The translations under genes and the position numbers were made by a program. From Rotaria sp. Silwood1 (Eukaryota; Rotifera; Eurotatoria; Philodinida; Philodinidae): a stretch of 64,000 nt of DNA. Location of the stretch: contig CAJNOP010000036.1 in NCBI GenBank assembly GCA_905250075.1, positions 1,250,392 through 1,314,391 of the forward strand. The letters run 5' to 3'. Positions 1 to 13,328 of the stretch are shown here, piece by piece; within the stretch, counting starts at the first letter, position 1, and each line of letters opens with the position of its first letter. The notes beneath the pieces were generated by a model. The model did no database searches, was not told the origin of the DNA, and saw only the letters and a list, made by a program, of their open reading frames with translations.

Positions 1-569
1 AAATAACAAACATGATCCATAGGTTTTGGAATAGTATGTACAGGAATAGGTTGCCAAGGTAATGTTTCTGGCCAAACATTTGATTGGACCATATTTTCTG
101 GTAATTGAAAGTTTTTTGACGAAGGATAAAGTCCAACAAGATTTGAATAAGCTGACATAAGTGTTCGATCATAATCCGAACTTCGAACAGTAATCTAAAT
201 AAATTTTAGCAAATCAAATTAAAAATAATATATTTAAACTTTATACTTCAGATGCTACATAAGTAGAATTAATTAGACTTGAATAACGTTCTCGAATATA
301 TTGTCCTAAAGAAACTTGTTGTAATCTTCCTCGAACAGTCAATTGCTCAAGACCATTTGGCCAAATATGAGGATCATTAGGATTTGTTGGATATAGATAA
401 CTAGGTGTTCGTTCACCATGACGAACTAACTATATCATTTATTAAATAAAATAAAAATAAAATTATCTTACATCAATAATTATCTATTTACTATATTAGT
501 GCCAATCAGTTTTCTAGCATCATTGTATCCATTGAATAAAAATAATATAAGAACGATTGAGTATAACAT
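1..569 (-). CDS. Histidine acid phosphatase, 5' part (runs off window start)
   Basis: Secreted or lysosomal acid phosphatase of the histidine phosphatase superfamily, branch 2, which hydrolyses phosphate monoesters through a phospho-histidine intermediate. Three exons are visible on the minus strand: 492-569, 247-429 and 1-194 (continues past the window edge), joined by GT/AG introns of 62 and 52 bp that keep frame. Residues 1-18 form a hydrophobic signal peptide. RHGERTP at residues 29-35 is the catalytic motif, with the nucleophilic His30. Further on, VRSSDYDRTLMSA matches the conserved family segment carrying the second phosphate-binding arginine, and LPWQPIPVHTIP is the usual segment after it. 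The C-terminal half with the HD catalytic motif lies outside the window, so activity cannot be judged. The start is the first ATG before the signal peptide. Confidence 0.9.
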
Positions 570-956
570 TTTTTTAATGATTATGATAAAGACAAAACAA
601 TCTCTAAAGGATTATCTATGTGCATTGACAAAGGATTTTTTTTTGAAATGCGATTAAATATATAGAGACAAGATTTTAAAAAAGTGACATTTGAACAGAA
701 CTATTTCGATTAAAAGGTCTTACAAATTAAAGCTTTCTCTTTGATAGATTATATTTATATTTGAATTTGAATAGCATGCTTACATTAATCATCAAGTACT
801 AAGAAGAAAAAGTAATAGATCAACTTTGAAAATATTTATTTAGTCTTGGAAGAAATGTTATTTATAGAGGATATTAAAAAATCAATACGAACAAAATTAT
901 GATTGATGATAAGATATTATTCTCTTTATTTGAAATTATGAAACTTTTCTAGGATT
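570..956. other. Intergenic spacer, nothing recognised
   Basis: About 390 bp of AT-rich sequence between the acid phosphatase start and the apple-domain gene stop. Both genes are on the minus strand, so this holds the acid phosphatase promoter. No motif could be named. Confidence 0.5.
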
Positions 957-1523
957 CTATTTTGTACCAGATGTACATGGTACACAAGGAACATTGCTTA
1001 TTGGCGGCACTTTATCTTTTAGGAAACATCCACTTTCTTTGCCTGGAGCTCCATTTCGAATAAATGTCCATGCTCGACATTTGTCACCTTCCATTTGACA
1101 TATAGCACAGCAAGTCGGATGATTTTGAACATTTAATAAACGAACATAATTATCACCTGGTCGATCAACACCTAATTCAAATATGCCACCGGGATATGCA
1201 CATCGACCACTAATTATCAAAGATGTTTGTTTAAAACCACTTGTACAATATTGTTGACAATTTGAAGCTTGATTTATAGGTGGAATATTTTGTTTAAGAT
1301 AACAACCAGGTGCAATAGTAGCACCTGTACGAACAAATACCCATGATTGACATCTTGCACCTTCATCATTACATAGATTACAACATGCATCAGCCGATGA
1401 TATGGTTTGAATATAAGCATACCATGGTCCAGGACGATCAATACCATTTTCAAAATTTGAACAAGTTTGAAGACAAACTATTTTAGTTGAGAAAGTTAGA
1501 ATGAAAATAAAATAGATCCACAT
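957..1523 (-). CDS. Secreted protein with two PAN/apple-like domains
   Basis: A 188-residue single-exon protein. Residues 1-19 are a hydrophobic signal peptide. Two tandem cysteine-rich repeats follow, at about 21-96 and 108-188. Each has the order F-E-x-G-x-DRPG, then a CC-xx-C pair (ACCNLC and TCCAIC), then C-x-(S/A)-W-x-F-(V/I)-R-x-G-A and a G-C-(Y/F)-L-K segment. This is the pattern of PAN_4/apple domains, disulphide-bonded modules that bind proteins or sugars outside the cell. The repeats are clearly copies of one another. No enzyme or membrane domain follows, so the mature protein is just the two modules. The ligand is unknown. It sits about 390 bp upstream of the acid phosphatase on the same strand. 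Confidence 0.8.
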   Translation of the reverse strand: MWIYFIFILTFSTKIVCLQTCSNFENGIDRPGPWYAYIQTISSADACCNLCNDEGARCQSWVFVRTGATIAPGCYLKQNIPPINQASNCQQYCTSGFKQTSLIISGRCAYPGGIFELGVDRPGDNYVRLLNVQNHPTCCAICQMEGDKCRAWTFIRNGAPGKESGCFLKDKVPPISNVPCVPCTSGTK

Positions 1524-3440
1524 ATTGTTGTCGTTTCAGTATAGAAGAAATATTTTAATAAAATAAAAATCTCAAAAAGAAGCAGGGTTTTTTTATATAT
1601 TGGTAACTAATAATATTTACTCGTGGCTTCAATTTATCATGGCTGATTTTGTAGACATAGAAATAAAGCGACATGAAAAAAAGGGGATTGTATAGATCGA
1701 ACTGTCAATATTCTTAAGTAAAAGACTTGTGCTGAAAATCGATTTGACTTTTATGCAGATCTAGTTGGAAATATTGTTGTAAATCATTAAATCAAATGTT
1801 ATTCATATAAGACTGAATAATCAAGATAATTAAAAACAATTTTATATATCAAAATCTGTACATTGAATATTCATTTAATTATCAAAGTTGCAAGTAATTA
1901 TACGTTTTTCTTTTTTGTGGTTGATTTTTATGTAGTAATACTCTTTTTTCCAGGATAGATGTTTTATAAACTAAGAATGTAGATTTACACAAAGAGAAAA
2001 TCATCTTCTGTTAAACTTTTTATCATAGCTCGACTGTTTTAACATCGTCAAATAACTAGTTTGTTTCCATCAACACATAGAAGGAGAAAAAAAACGACAG
2101 TGAGAGTAGAACGAAAAATTAAAGTTTTTCTTATCGTTCTTATTTTTTTTGGTACGTTGACGTTTTCTTTTTCGAACATATGATCAAATCTTGGAAGATT
2201 TTCTTGTCGAAATATCTTTATTTTTCATTCTCCATTGTTGTTTTTCTTTCACGTAATGATATGTTCCATGTTTCCGATTGATTAAATTTCGCTTCTTTGC
2301 ATCACATATCAAATGTCTTTTTCTTATTGGTTCACGTGTTTTTTAAGAAAATATTATTAAAAAAATTTCCTATAAAAGTCGATGTTGACAAGGGTGAATA
2401 TAAATATAAATTTGGTATATTCGTTAATAATGTATAGGTTGATAAAACAACAAACTTCATTTGAGATTTCGTTACTCACTCACAAGAGACGGATATTATG
2501 GTGTGATTTCAAATATACTGAAGCATAGTGATTTACTCGTCATAGCTGGTGTTAAAATGGTTAATTTCTAAAATATATATACGATCGTTTTTTTTCTCAA
2601 GACACTAACCTATTAATAATCAATATGCAGCTCTGATTCTTCTTTAATATATGATTTAATTATTTCATACCTTTTCTTTTCTATTTTTCAATAAATCTCA
2701 AAACATTTATTGATAATAATGTATGAATTTTTTTAAAAGTATCTGAAGTTTTGTTTGAAGTTTCATTAATATGTGAACGATATTATCACTACACTCGGTT
2801 AGATAGTTCAAGATTTCATTTTAATCAATTGAAATGTATTGAAATTATTATCTAATCACTGCAGACGTCTGTTATGATGGACAGGAAATATTATTAATTG
2901 CTTTCATAATTGTTAGCTAAACAAGAATTTATATTGAAAATTTTCATACACCTTTCGCTGCTAACATGAAGTCGTATTTCTATTATCACAGGTGAAATGT
3001 TCGTTAGTTTCCAGAATTATCTTTCTCACTGTAAAAAAAAACAGATATTTTTCAGTTTCATCATTAGTTGAAATTTATTTTTATTCTAAAAATACGATAC
3101 TGCAACAATTTACAATAAAATATGAAGTTTTATTTAATAATTACCGATGAATGGGTAATGGTATGACAAGAAACCTGCATGTGATGTCTTATTAATTAAA
3201 GATTTACTGTTTTTATCGATATCATAATTCTAGAATCTCCTATAGTGTTTTATTTTTCTGTACACAAAAAAACATGCATGAAAACATTTGCATGTTATGT
3301 CAATATTCATTTCAAAATAGTTTACTACAAACGCATTTTAAAAACTGCTATACAGGTTTTCATAACATGACATCATGGTATGCATAAATAATTCGAAAAT
3401 TATTCGATGACAGATAAACTATATTTAACATGGGTTCCAT
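1524..3440. other. Gene-free AT-rich stretch
   Basis: About 1.9 kb with frequent stops in all frames and many poly-A/T runs. It is upstream of the apple-domain gene, so its right-hand part near 1524-1700 probably holds that promoter. No gene, RNA or repeat was recognised. Confidence 0.5.
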
Positions 3441-4086
3441 GAATTTCAGCCCACGGAATTTTCGGCCCAGTCCGAAATTCCGGTGATTTTTCGGGTCGGG
3501 CCGAAATATCTGGTGGACTTTCGGCCCATGATCCTCATTGACCCTACAATAAAAAATCTAATTTTTCAAAATTAGTTGCTAGACAACGTAGTACTGAGCA
3601 AGACGTCATAGTGATCAACGATATGTCGTAGTGCTGAGCAGGACGTCATAGTGCTGAGCGATATGGCGTGGTGCTGAGCAAGACGTCATAGGGTTGAGTG
3701 GTATGGCATAGTGCTGAGTAGTATGACGTAGTGCTGAGCAGAGGGTATGAGGTGTGAATGTCTCTTCCTTCAACACCCACACTACCCGCACACCTCACCC
3801 ACAGTCACACCCATACCTACGCCGTAATGCTGAAGATTATGACGCTCTGCTCAGCACTGCACCATACTATTCAGCACTATGACGTTCTGCCCAGCATTAC
3901 GTCATATGGCTGAGCACTATGGCGTCCTGCTCAGCACTACGATGTCTAGCAACTAATTTTAAAAAACTAAGTTTTTTATTTTAGGATCAATGAGGTCATG
4001 GGCCGAAATTCCTTGTGAACTTTCGGTCCGGTCCAAAAAATCACTGAAGCTAAGAACCGGGCCGAAAATTCCGTGGGCCGAAATTC
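3441..4086. mobile_element. Fold-back (long inverted repeat) element with internal tandem repeats
   Basis: A 646-bp near-palindrome, clearly richer in GC than its surroundings. The outer arms (about 3441-3590 and 3940-4086) are inverted copies containing the motif gcccacggaattttcggccc. Inside each arm lies a run of degenerate units of about 20 bp built on agtgctgagca plus gacgtcat (about 3590-3740, inverted at 3835-3945). The centre (about 3745-3830) is C-rich on the plus strand and holds gtgtgaatg/agtcacacc. No open reading frame for a transposase exists. This is the layout of a non-autonomous fold-back transposon. No target-site duplication could be fixed with confidence. Confidence 0.75.
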
Positions 4087-5756
4087 TGGTCTTCCGAACT
4101 GAACTTACACGGGTTACACAAAGGAATTAAAAAAGTGGTATCTTCATAGCTTTTCACAAATCATCATGTATAATCATTTATGTATAAAACTATTTGCAAA
4201 TATTCGTATCCGTTCACAAAGATAACATGCAATATCATTCATTTTATTAAGATGCTACAGAAAAATACGAGCTGTCATATTGCCAATGGAGGAAAAGTAA
4301 AATGAGAGCAGTTCACATTCTGTCCATACATTACCTCCAATAGATGATACTCTATAAGTGGGATTGGTTTCATAAATTTTATTATAAACAGATAATTTCT
4401 TATACAGTCATACTTCTGGTATAACATTCAGTTTCTCATCTGATATTTTTAAAGTTGCATAGGATATTTTATTATAGAATCATTGCAATATTTAAAGTGG
4501 CATTTTATATCGTCAATTTTTTAGCAAAACTGCAGTTACCCGTAAGTTTTTCAACGGTTATTGTTACACAAGAAAACATGTCCATTACAGAATTTTATTA
4601 GACTCTTTCTTAATTTATGTATCTGAGATAAAACAATTGTATGCGAAAATAAATATAATTTTTTCAAATGATTTTTTTACTGTGCAAAAATAAATATTCA
4701 TAAATATTTTGATATTAAAGTTAATAAATAGAAATCACAAAAGTCTTTTAAAATGATACAATAAAATTATTATTATTAATAAAGTAGTGTTTTTTTTTCA
4801 TATATTTTCTGTTGTATTTTATTTGTTTTTTTCCTTTCTAATATGAAGTCTATTATTGGTGTAGCACATAGCTAAAAATAAATAAACATGTAAGGAACAA
4901 AATATGTGTTTTCGACCTTTGTCGTCAAGAAATAATAAGAACGTAAAAGAAACGTATATACGGTCAATGGGTAAAAAGAATTCAACGTGATAAAAATACA
5001 CATTTCTAATATACGAAGAGAGATAAATTATTTGTGCCTTCAGTAAAAAAAATAAAGCACGATGTCATCTACGCATTTGTACAATTGAAAAACGTAGGTA
5101 GATTGAATAATTATCGAACGAAAAAAGATAACAAGACAGAGTTAATTAACTGTGTTGAGAAGAAATTTTTCATAGAGAAAATAGTTTCTATTATAGTAAT
5201 TTTCTCCAAAAAAGTGATTGGTCTTTCTGCAAAATTTTTCTGAAAGTCTACATGTAGAGTAGTGCATAGAGCTAACACAAATTAATTATTGATTTATGAT
5301 TATTTTGAATTGATAGCTGAGACTGTTCAAGACAATCAAAACCAAAACAGAGAATTATCGACGGAACTCTATAAAAAAAAGCATTGTACGTCGCTGGTGA
5401 AAAGCAAAATTCTCCAAGATGAACAAATGTCGTCTCAGGTACCGATATTTAATTATATATCTTTCGTTCAAATAGTTGGATGAAACTAAAATTTTTATCA
5501 CTCACTATCTTTGAACATATTACTATCATCTGTACTATTTAGTTTTATTCGTTGCATTTGACAAAGAATAATCGCATTTTGATCTATTTACTCGATAACG
5601 AAAACATTCACTGCTTTCTGATGGTACTATAGAATACAAATAAAATGTTGAGAAAAGAATAAAACAATACTTACGGAATCTAATATATAAATCTTTTATG
5701 ATATTTTATCTCTTGTAAACGAATACGAAAGTTAATGGTAGAAGAACTTCGAAAAA
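4087..5756. other. Gene-free AT-rich stretch
   Basis: Open frames here are under 70 codons, with AT-driven composition and no recognisable protein motif, splice context or homology. Nothing else was seen. Confidence 0.45.
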
Positions 5757-6030
5757 ATTTTTTTCTCGTGTAATTGAATAATGATCATTTAGAACCATAG
5801 GAATTGAGATCCTAATCATAGCCATATGGTTGAAGCCCATTATTATTGTAATTTAGCGGTATCCAGTTGATCTCGCGAGCTAATATAGAATGAAACCTAC
5901 ACCAGAGTGGTGCTCCATATATCGCTATATTACAATGAATAATGGACTTTGGCCATACGGCTGATATTAGGATTCTAGTTCCTATCATTCGAGATGATCA
6001 CTATTCGATTACACGGATAATTTTTTATTC
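5757..6030. repeat. Imperfect inverted repeat, MITE-like
   Basis: Arms at about 5757-5868 and 5913-6030 are inverted copies with scattered mismatches. For example, tcgtgtaattgaataatgatc at the left matches the complement of gatcactattcgattacacgg at the right. They flank a loop of about 45 bp. There is no coding capacity. A non-autonomous transposable element is the likely origin, but no clear target duplication was found. Confidence 0.6.
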
Positions 6031-9000
6031 AAAAATCCTCTATTCTTTTATTCAAAGTTCTACGGAGGTCGAAAATTCTTTCTGTTTTTTCGAGGAGACT
6101 GTCTATGTCATTCTATCCACGATGAAGTTTTGATTTCAATGAGGTGAGAATTTTCATCCATGAATTGTATTTAAAAATGCTCGAGATTAGTTTCTTCCAA
6201 CATATTTGCAGGATTACAGAACGTGTTTTCTACTTTTTGGGTCAAGCAAAAACTTTTATCCAATGTTTTTTTAAGTTTTTCAGAGAATCAAAAGCTACAG
6301 AATATATTAAAAACTCAGCTTGCGTTCTCTTTATTTAAAAAAATGGCAGTAGATGTACTGTCGAAAATCAATCCTCATAAACTCATAAATTATGTCAGCT
6401 TCCACCCTTATTGGACCATATAACCTTAATAATTAGATAATATATAATATTTTATATAATTCATTTTCTTCAGTTGCTGATAAGCATATCTTTGGGTGTA
6501 TTGTATTAAACAATTCTATGGCTTATTCGAGTATAATTCTAGTGGACAGTTATAGGACAATTTTCGACTATTTTCTTCTTATTCAGTAGGTACTGCTGAA
6601 AAGTAGATATTAGCTCATTTTTCTTTAGAACATTCAAATGAGCTAAAAATTTTGTTGTGGTGGTTTCATATGATAGTCTATTGAATCCGCACAAAAATAA
6701 ATCAATAATTTAATTTTGACGAATGCTTCGTTGGCATCATCTTCGATATTCTCACCGAGATTCTCTTAATATAATTAAGTCAATAGAGATATTAATATTA
6801 AACCCTATCGATTTTCGTACGCCTCCATGCATATATGTAAAACAGGTACAATGCTATGCTATTTCTTTGTCCTTCATTTTAGCTTATTGATTCATTTTAT
6901 TGAACATCGGCTATTTTAGATAGTTTTCAATCTTCTAAAAGTTGAACAAATTAGATTTTACTAAGCCAATCTATAAACCTATCAGTTGATTCTAATATGT
7001 ACATACATATAATATATTATAGATTGTCAAAGCATCGAATCAGAACAGAAAAAGGAGATTAATCTTCGTGTTTTATTGTGAAAATACAAATGAGTTGCAA
7101 TGGTTTGGCCTAAAAAAGCTGCAATAATCGTCGAGATCAACCATTCGCACTCGTACAGAGCTGTATACCTATGGATTATGACAAAAAACGACAACCGTTT
7201 AGATTGACTGTTTATAGTAAGGGTAAATTATGCCTACCAGTGCGTGACGACTGTTCCAAACATTGACCGTAAACAATTGCAGCTAGTGATTAAAGCAAAA
7301 GTACGATGACTGTAAACGACCGTCGAATAACAGTCTGAGGCATCAGATACACCAACTTCAAACGGTTCTTTAAAAAGATCGTCGTTTTCTATCATGTTGA
7401 TCTGTAAACAGCCGTTAATGTCAACAAACTTTTTAATTTCGATCGGACATAATGTATTGCTTAATAAAAACACTTTCTTCGCTTCTGTTTCCAGACATAT
7501 CATTTAACACTGTATCTGTCAATGATTCCAACGTCTTTAGACATACGAGTAAAGACCTATGATTTTAAGTATGACGGTGTCGATAGACAAATATGATCAT
7601 AGGAGTATAGAATAACGGCTAAATCAGATGTCCAAGAACCAACTTACCAAAGAAAAAATAAAATATTTTCTTATTTTGACCGAAGGAGTTAATTTTTTTG
7701 CTGATGCTAGACGATAGTTCTAAATTTTTATTCATGCATAAAAGGTCTAGTAATGTTGTTGAAAACCATTAATATCTAGTTAAAAGAGCAAACATTTACA
7801 ACTTCTAGTAAAACAAATGATAGGTTTTAGGCTTCCGTAGTATTATTCAAATTATCATATTCATGAATTTTCTCAATTTTTGAAATAAGTTACAATCTTC
7901 AAGTTTTTGCTAATCTAACTAGCTTTTTCGAGAAAGCAAGAAAGAAAGAAGAATATTTCTGCCTTTTGGTTACCTTGCGATATTTGATACGACCTAGCGA
8001 CAGATCCAGTAAGCAAAATCTTTCCTACAACTAATACTAGCTGTAAATCTGCACAGAAAGCTGGCTTGAGTTCTTCATACACACTAACTAACCGCATATT
8101 AGCCACAAGGATAGGTGTATATAACATCGTTGTCAACATATTATAGGATGTATAGTCTCAAACAAAGAGCTATTAGTGACTTGTCCATAGTCATTCCAAG
8201 GCTAGTGATACCAAAGATCAAACATAGTACCTGATGGATACCTATCGAACAACATAGTCCTTCAATTGTGGGGGCTTATATTTCTAAGAGGCATTACAAG
8301 ATCTTCCTGGATTAACCAATATCTGATACAGACAATTTGTAAATAGGATGTATCTATTCTGTAGAACACTCACGATATCAAATAGAAGAAAAACAAATAA
8401 TGAGCAGGTATTATATGAAGTTTTGTCAGAGTACTTATTATGATTATCTGAAATCACCTTTTCTTGTCTCTAGCTCCTCTTGAGAAGCGACGATAACATC
8501 AGAGATGGTATAAACAGGTCAGAGTAGGAAAGAGATATGTCCGAAAATGTGACAGATATGTAGCCCAACGCAATAGTGCTCTGAGTCAGTCAGGACTAAT
8601 TAGACGTAATGCCAATTTTTTGCTTGCCATAATAGAAGCGCAACAATGTTGCTATTTTAGCCAACTTTTGCATTAAATTCAAAACTTTGACACAAGTTCA
8701 TAAATTCTCACAAAGCTCGAACAATTTCCTGCGTAACAAATATTAGTGCAGACTCTTAAAATATTCTATCTTGTCTTGTAACTTTTTACAGCGGAAACGT
8801 TTTGAATCTTTTTCTTCGCCAAAGCTCGCTACACTCGCAACGATTGTTAACTAAAGCAGTTACTAGTGTATTTCATCATAAACTCGAACTCGTATTAAAC
8901 TTTTCAAAAATAGACAAACCGATTCTATTGTCGAACGCGGACGAGATTTTAGGTATGTTTACAGGATCTAGCGATTGCATAATTCATTGAGTCACTTCCG

Positions 9001-12000
9001 TCCTTGTCATAGTATGTTGAAAATCTTTACAAGTTCACTAACTATTAACTAGAATGACAAAATTCGCGCATTTATTTAATAAATTCGAAGAATGATTCCG
9101 AACTAGGCTTTCAGAAAAACTTCAGATGTTTTTAAATAGCTTGACGTGTTACAGAAAGTAATTAAGTTTTTAGGTGACTTCAATCGCTTTTGCATCGGTG
9201 AAATAGTACCATTGCATAAAGTCTTCAGAACATCGAAAAGTATAGTGCAAAGCTTTCGAAATCAAAGAAACAAGTAGCCTACAAACTTTCACCATTTGAA
9301 AACAATAAAATACTAATTGACCTACTCAGAATGAGAGAATAATGTAGACTAAATCGCTACAAATTGGTAGAATATATAACCCTAATATCATTAAATTTGA
9401 AGAAAACTCACCAGAAATTTACTTCAAAATGTGATAAGGTCATTACAAAGTTTGTCCAAAATAAGAGAAAGCTGCTGTTAAAGTTTTTAAAACCAGAACA
9501 AAGCACCCTTGTGAACCTCCCTCCATCCGGTCGCGCCCTGCACCTGGTTATCATAGATAATTAAATTTGTAATCTTATTGTTGTTTCGCTTTGAAAATGA
9601 CGAAAACCACTAAAGTAATACTCGACTTATAATGATATGCATATTGAAATCATTTTTTTAAATAGAACTTCGTGTTCAATTTGAGGTTATATATGTAACT
9701 AATAGTAATTTCTCTAACCATTTGACGTAAAAATAACCTACGTTGCATATTTTTCAGTCTCTTAACATAAACACTCGATAAATAATATTTATTCTAACGC
9801 ATGAAATCGTTTGAATTGTTAATATGGTAAAGTCTCAAAAAGCTAAACTTCTAGCTACTATCTCAATCATGAATTCTGTAGTATTTATAAGATAGTTGTG
9901 TACTTCATTGTGTCGATCATAATGCCGTTTTATTCGATTGTATCCATTAACAGCTCTTGTCTCTTCAAAAAAAGTATCATAAAATGAAAGTATGAAAGTG
10001 AAAGTCAGTCCATCCAGCAGTGGAATCGTTTAAAATTGAATAAGTGATCTTGTACGGTCTATTAAGAATCATAAAACACAAAAAAAAACATTGTAGACTC
10101 GGAAAAATCTACATCAGGTTTTGGAGTTATATTCTTGCAATATCTAATTGTTTTATACAAGCAGATGCATTTTTTTGAAAAGACCTACGAGATTGTAGCA
10201 ATAATACAATTTGATAAGGATATTAGAGTAAGAATTTATGTATCTTTTTCAAATGTTACCGACAGTTTTTCTGATCTGATTCAGTTTAGCAAATATTTTA
10301 AAATATTTATCTACCAAATTTTTATTAAACAGAATCAAATATTATGCTTTTTGTTTTAAGTTTTCAAACGATCCATCGATCAGTTGAACTATAAACCCGA
10401 AGGAAGAAAAAATGATTTTTTAACCTATTCGACAAACCATTTTAAAAGAAAAGAAAGAACAAAAAAAAATGCATGTCATCAACCAATAGAAAAAAGTAGT
10501 ACACAAGTCGATCTATTGACAGCAAATAGAGAGAGGACATTAGTAAGTTCGAAATGGCTTTTCTATTAAATAGAGAGATTACATGAAGCATGATGTCTAA
10601 CGTGAGTGAAAAAAAACGTAACTTACATCTTAGCTAAATAAATATTATTATAAGGTTATGATTTGTTTTTAGAAAAAAATAAACATCTACTGATGTTGAA
10701 TATCCAACTTTCATTTTATGACAAAATAATGTAACGTTAAGTTTATGAGTATTGCGTCAGATAAATAAGTTTTCAAAGTTCTCAGCGCTTTCAATACTTT
10801 TTTCGTTTTTCAATAAAACAAGGAGTACAGTTTATTATGAGTTTAATTATATGGTCTCGGTGATGGAATACATCTCTACTCTACTTCAGGTTGAGTGAGG
10901 CATGATTTTACTTATAATTAATATATGACATACAGCAATCATTTTTATTAATAGTTAGAATTTATTTTTATTACAATATCAAAATATTGAGTACTTCTTG
11001 TTAGTAGGAAAAAAATTAATAAGTTTTTACTTTTCATTTGGTAGTATCTAAGAAAGTTAAGACAAGAATATTTTTTAGTTTTGTTTCTAAAATAATGTTT
11101 CCTTTCGCAGACTTTTATTATTTCGTACATCAAACAAACATCAGCTAAATTATTAATTCAAATTCCGCGACAATATTTTTGTCACAACAAAAGTTTTAAA
11201 AAATAGAAATAAATTACAATTTTTAATTTTTTTAATTGATAGGTGCATTTTATATTTCGTACGTCTTCATTCATATCTATCAATATTTTCGATGATAATA
11301 AAGGAGAATTGACTTGATTATAGAAAAAAATACTTTCGAATAATTATTTTCTTCATTTTTTTTCGAACAACTATTACAAACAATGTAGATAAAGTTTCAT
11401 GAATCATGGTTCTGTATATTTTATAATGCTATTCATTACCCGGATTCCTTATTTTCATCTAAGTATTTTTTTAGATAAATTACATTAAAATGAATTATAA
11501 AATATTCCTGTGAATATGACTGTCTGGGTACTATTAAATAACATTCAAACAACTATTATCTGTATCATTCTTACTACAATAAGCAAATAATTTCATGACT
11601 GAAAGTCAGACAAAAACAATCATTGAGTTTGGAATTTTGTCAAGTATTTAATGATAATATATGAAGAATACGACGATAATGCGTTGTGTGTCTTCTTGCC
11701 AAATGTTTTATCGTAAATATGAGTTCACATTTGATTTACAGTAAAGATAATATAATTCAAAATACTCATCATCAATGATATTGAATAAAAGTGCAGCTAT
11801 CATGTTCCAATGAATCTTCTTACATATGAATTAATTCTACGAATATTAAGAACATGATTATGGGCTTTTTGCAATATATCTCTTGTGCATGCATCTTTTA
11901 AGTACATCTGATTCTTCGAAAACTATGCTAAAGATCAGATAGCATTGATCTATAGTCCATACAACTATTTCTATTGCGTAGAACATGTCTTTTTAGGTTT

Positions 12001-13328
12001 TTGTATAAACATTCTCTTATGAAGTGCATGATATATATGTATATATATAAGCTGAATAAAAATATTGTTTATTAAATGCTTTCTAGGTACTAAACAGGTA
12101 AATAGAATTGTCGAAATCTTACAATGACCAAGATGAACAAAAGATAAAATTTTAATGATATCGAAAATCGTTCTTCTGTACATTTCCGAAGTGAAAAAAA
12201 TGTGTCCACTTGGTTTTTAGTCAGCCTGTTCAGAGTTCATATCGGTTCATATATAAACTGTTAATAGAAACTATATAAATGCTCTGTTTTTTGTTGTATA
12301 TAGTCTATGGTACAACTGCCCGCATGGAACTTGTTGTATGATGATTGATCCTGTTTACTTAGGTTTGATAGGATGTTACTTTCAATTAGTATATGTATAT
12401 ATTCATAATGCATTCATTTGTAGAAGTAGATGATTTATCAATACAGTCTTCATGATCTAGTACTTCATTTCGTTTGATTTATTACATTTTTACTTGATTC
12501 TATCGTACATGTTACAGAAATTTCGAGACAAACGTCGTGTTTAAATCTGATTGATTAGTTACAAGCCTTTTGACAAAGCTTGGAATGGATCCATCAGGTT
12601 CAAATTCAATTCCTTCATAAAAAAAAGTATAAATATGAGCACATTTTCAATAAAAGAAAACGGTAATTTAGTGTCATCCTTCAGAATGTTTCTTCTCTCC
12701 CCTTAAAACAAGTATTCGTCAATGAATTACGCAAGTAATCCAAGTTATCATGACCTAGTTGACAATGTTATTGAAAAAGCCAAACAGATGCTTATCATCC
12801 ATCAGAGATAACAAGCTATTTTGTTGGAAAAAATATGGACTATCGATATTAAGTGAATACTTTTCGATTATATCTATTTCTATTAAAACATAAAAATAAT
12901 AGTTACAGTCGAATCTTGACAGACAATATTATAATACTACTGAATATGGCGATGGAAAACTCTATTATTCTTATCTTCGCTCAAAATTTCTCAAAAATGT
13001 AAGTTAAGAAAAAAGAAAAATGAGAAATACCTGATGTAGTAGCTTTGAACATTAATGGAAATATCTTGTTTAATATTATGATGCTAATCTTCATAAAGAA
13101 ACTCTTTTATCATAAACTAACATTCGTATAAGAAAAACATATTCAAAGGACAAATAATTTTTTAGAATATATTTAGTGATGGAACTTAGGAATGGTTCCT
13201 TCAGAAACCTTTGAGTTTCCTCTAGAAATGAGACACAATAGTTAAGTCCTACTGTACAGATTTAATTCTTGCTCCACCACTAGATCTATTAGAAGTCAAT
13301 CCTTTCGTTATTTACATTAATTGAATAG
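6031..13328. other. Long gene-poor region with decayed sequence
   Basis: About 7.3 kb without a convincing gene. The part from about 7230 to 9560 is somewhat less AT-rich and holds broken open frames (7234-7503 minus, 8802-8990 plus, 9364-9564 plus) that look like old coding sequence, perhaps from a retroelement. No family motif is intact enough to name. From 9600 to 13328 the sequence is AT-rich and featureless. Confidence 0.4.

Noticed and set aside
7234..7503. 89-codon minus-strand open frame resembling a retroelement polyprotein piece
   Set aside because: The segment FKEPFEVGVSDASD hints at a reverse transcriptase/RNase H region, but the key motif is not preserved and no neighbouring domain supports it.
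8802..9564. Open frames on the plus strand in a less AT-rich patch
   Set aside because: They change frame often and contain no domain motif I can name; probably decayed sequence, but the source is unknown.
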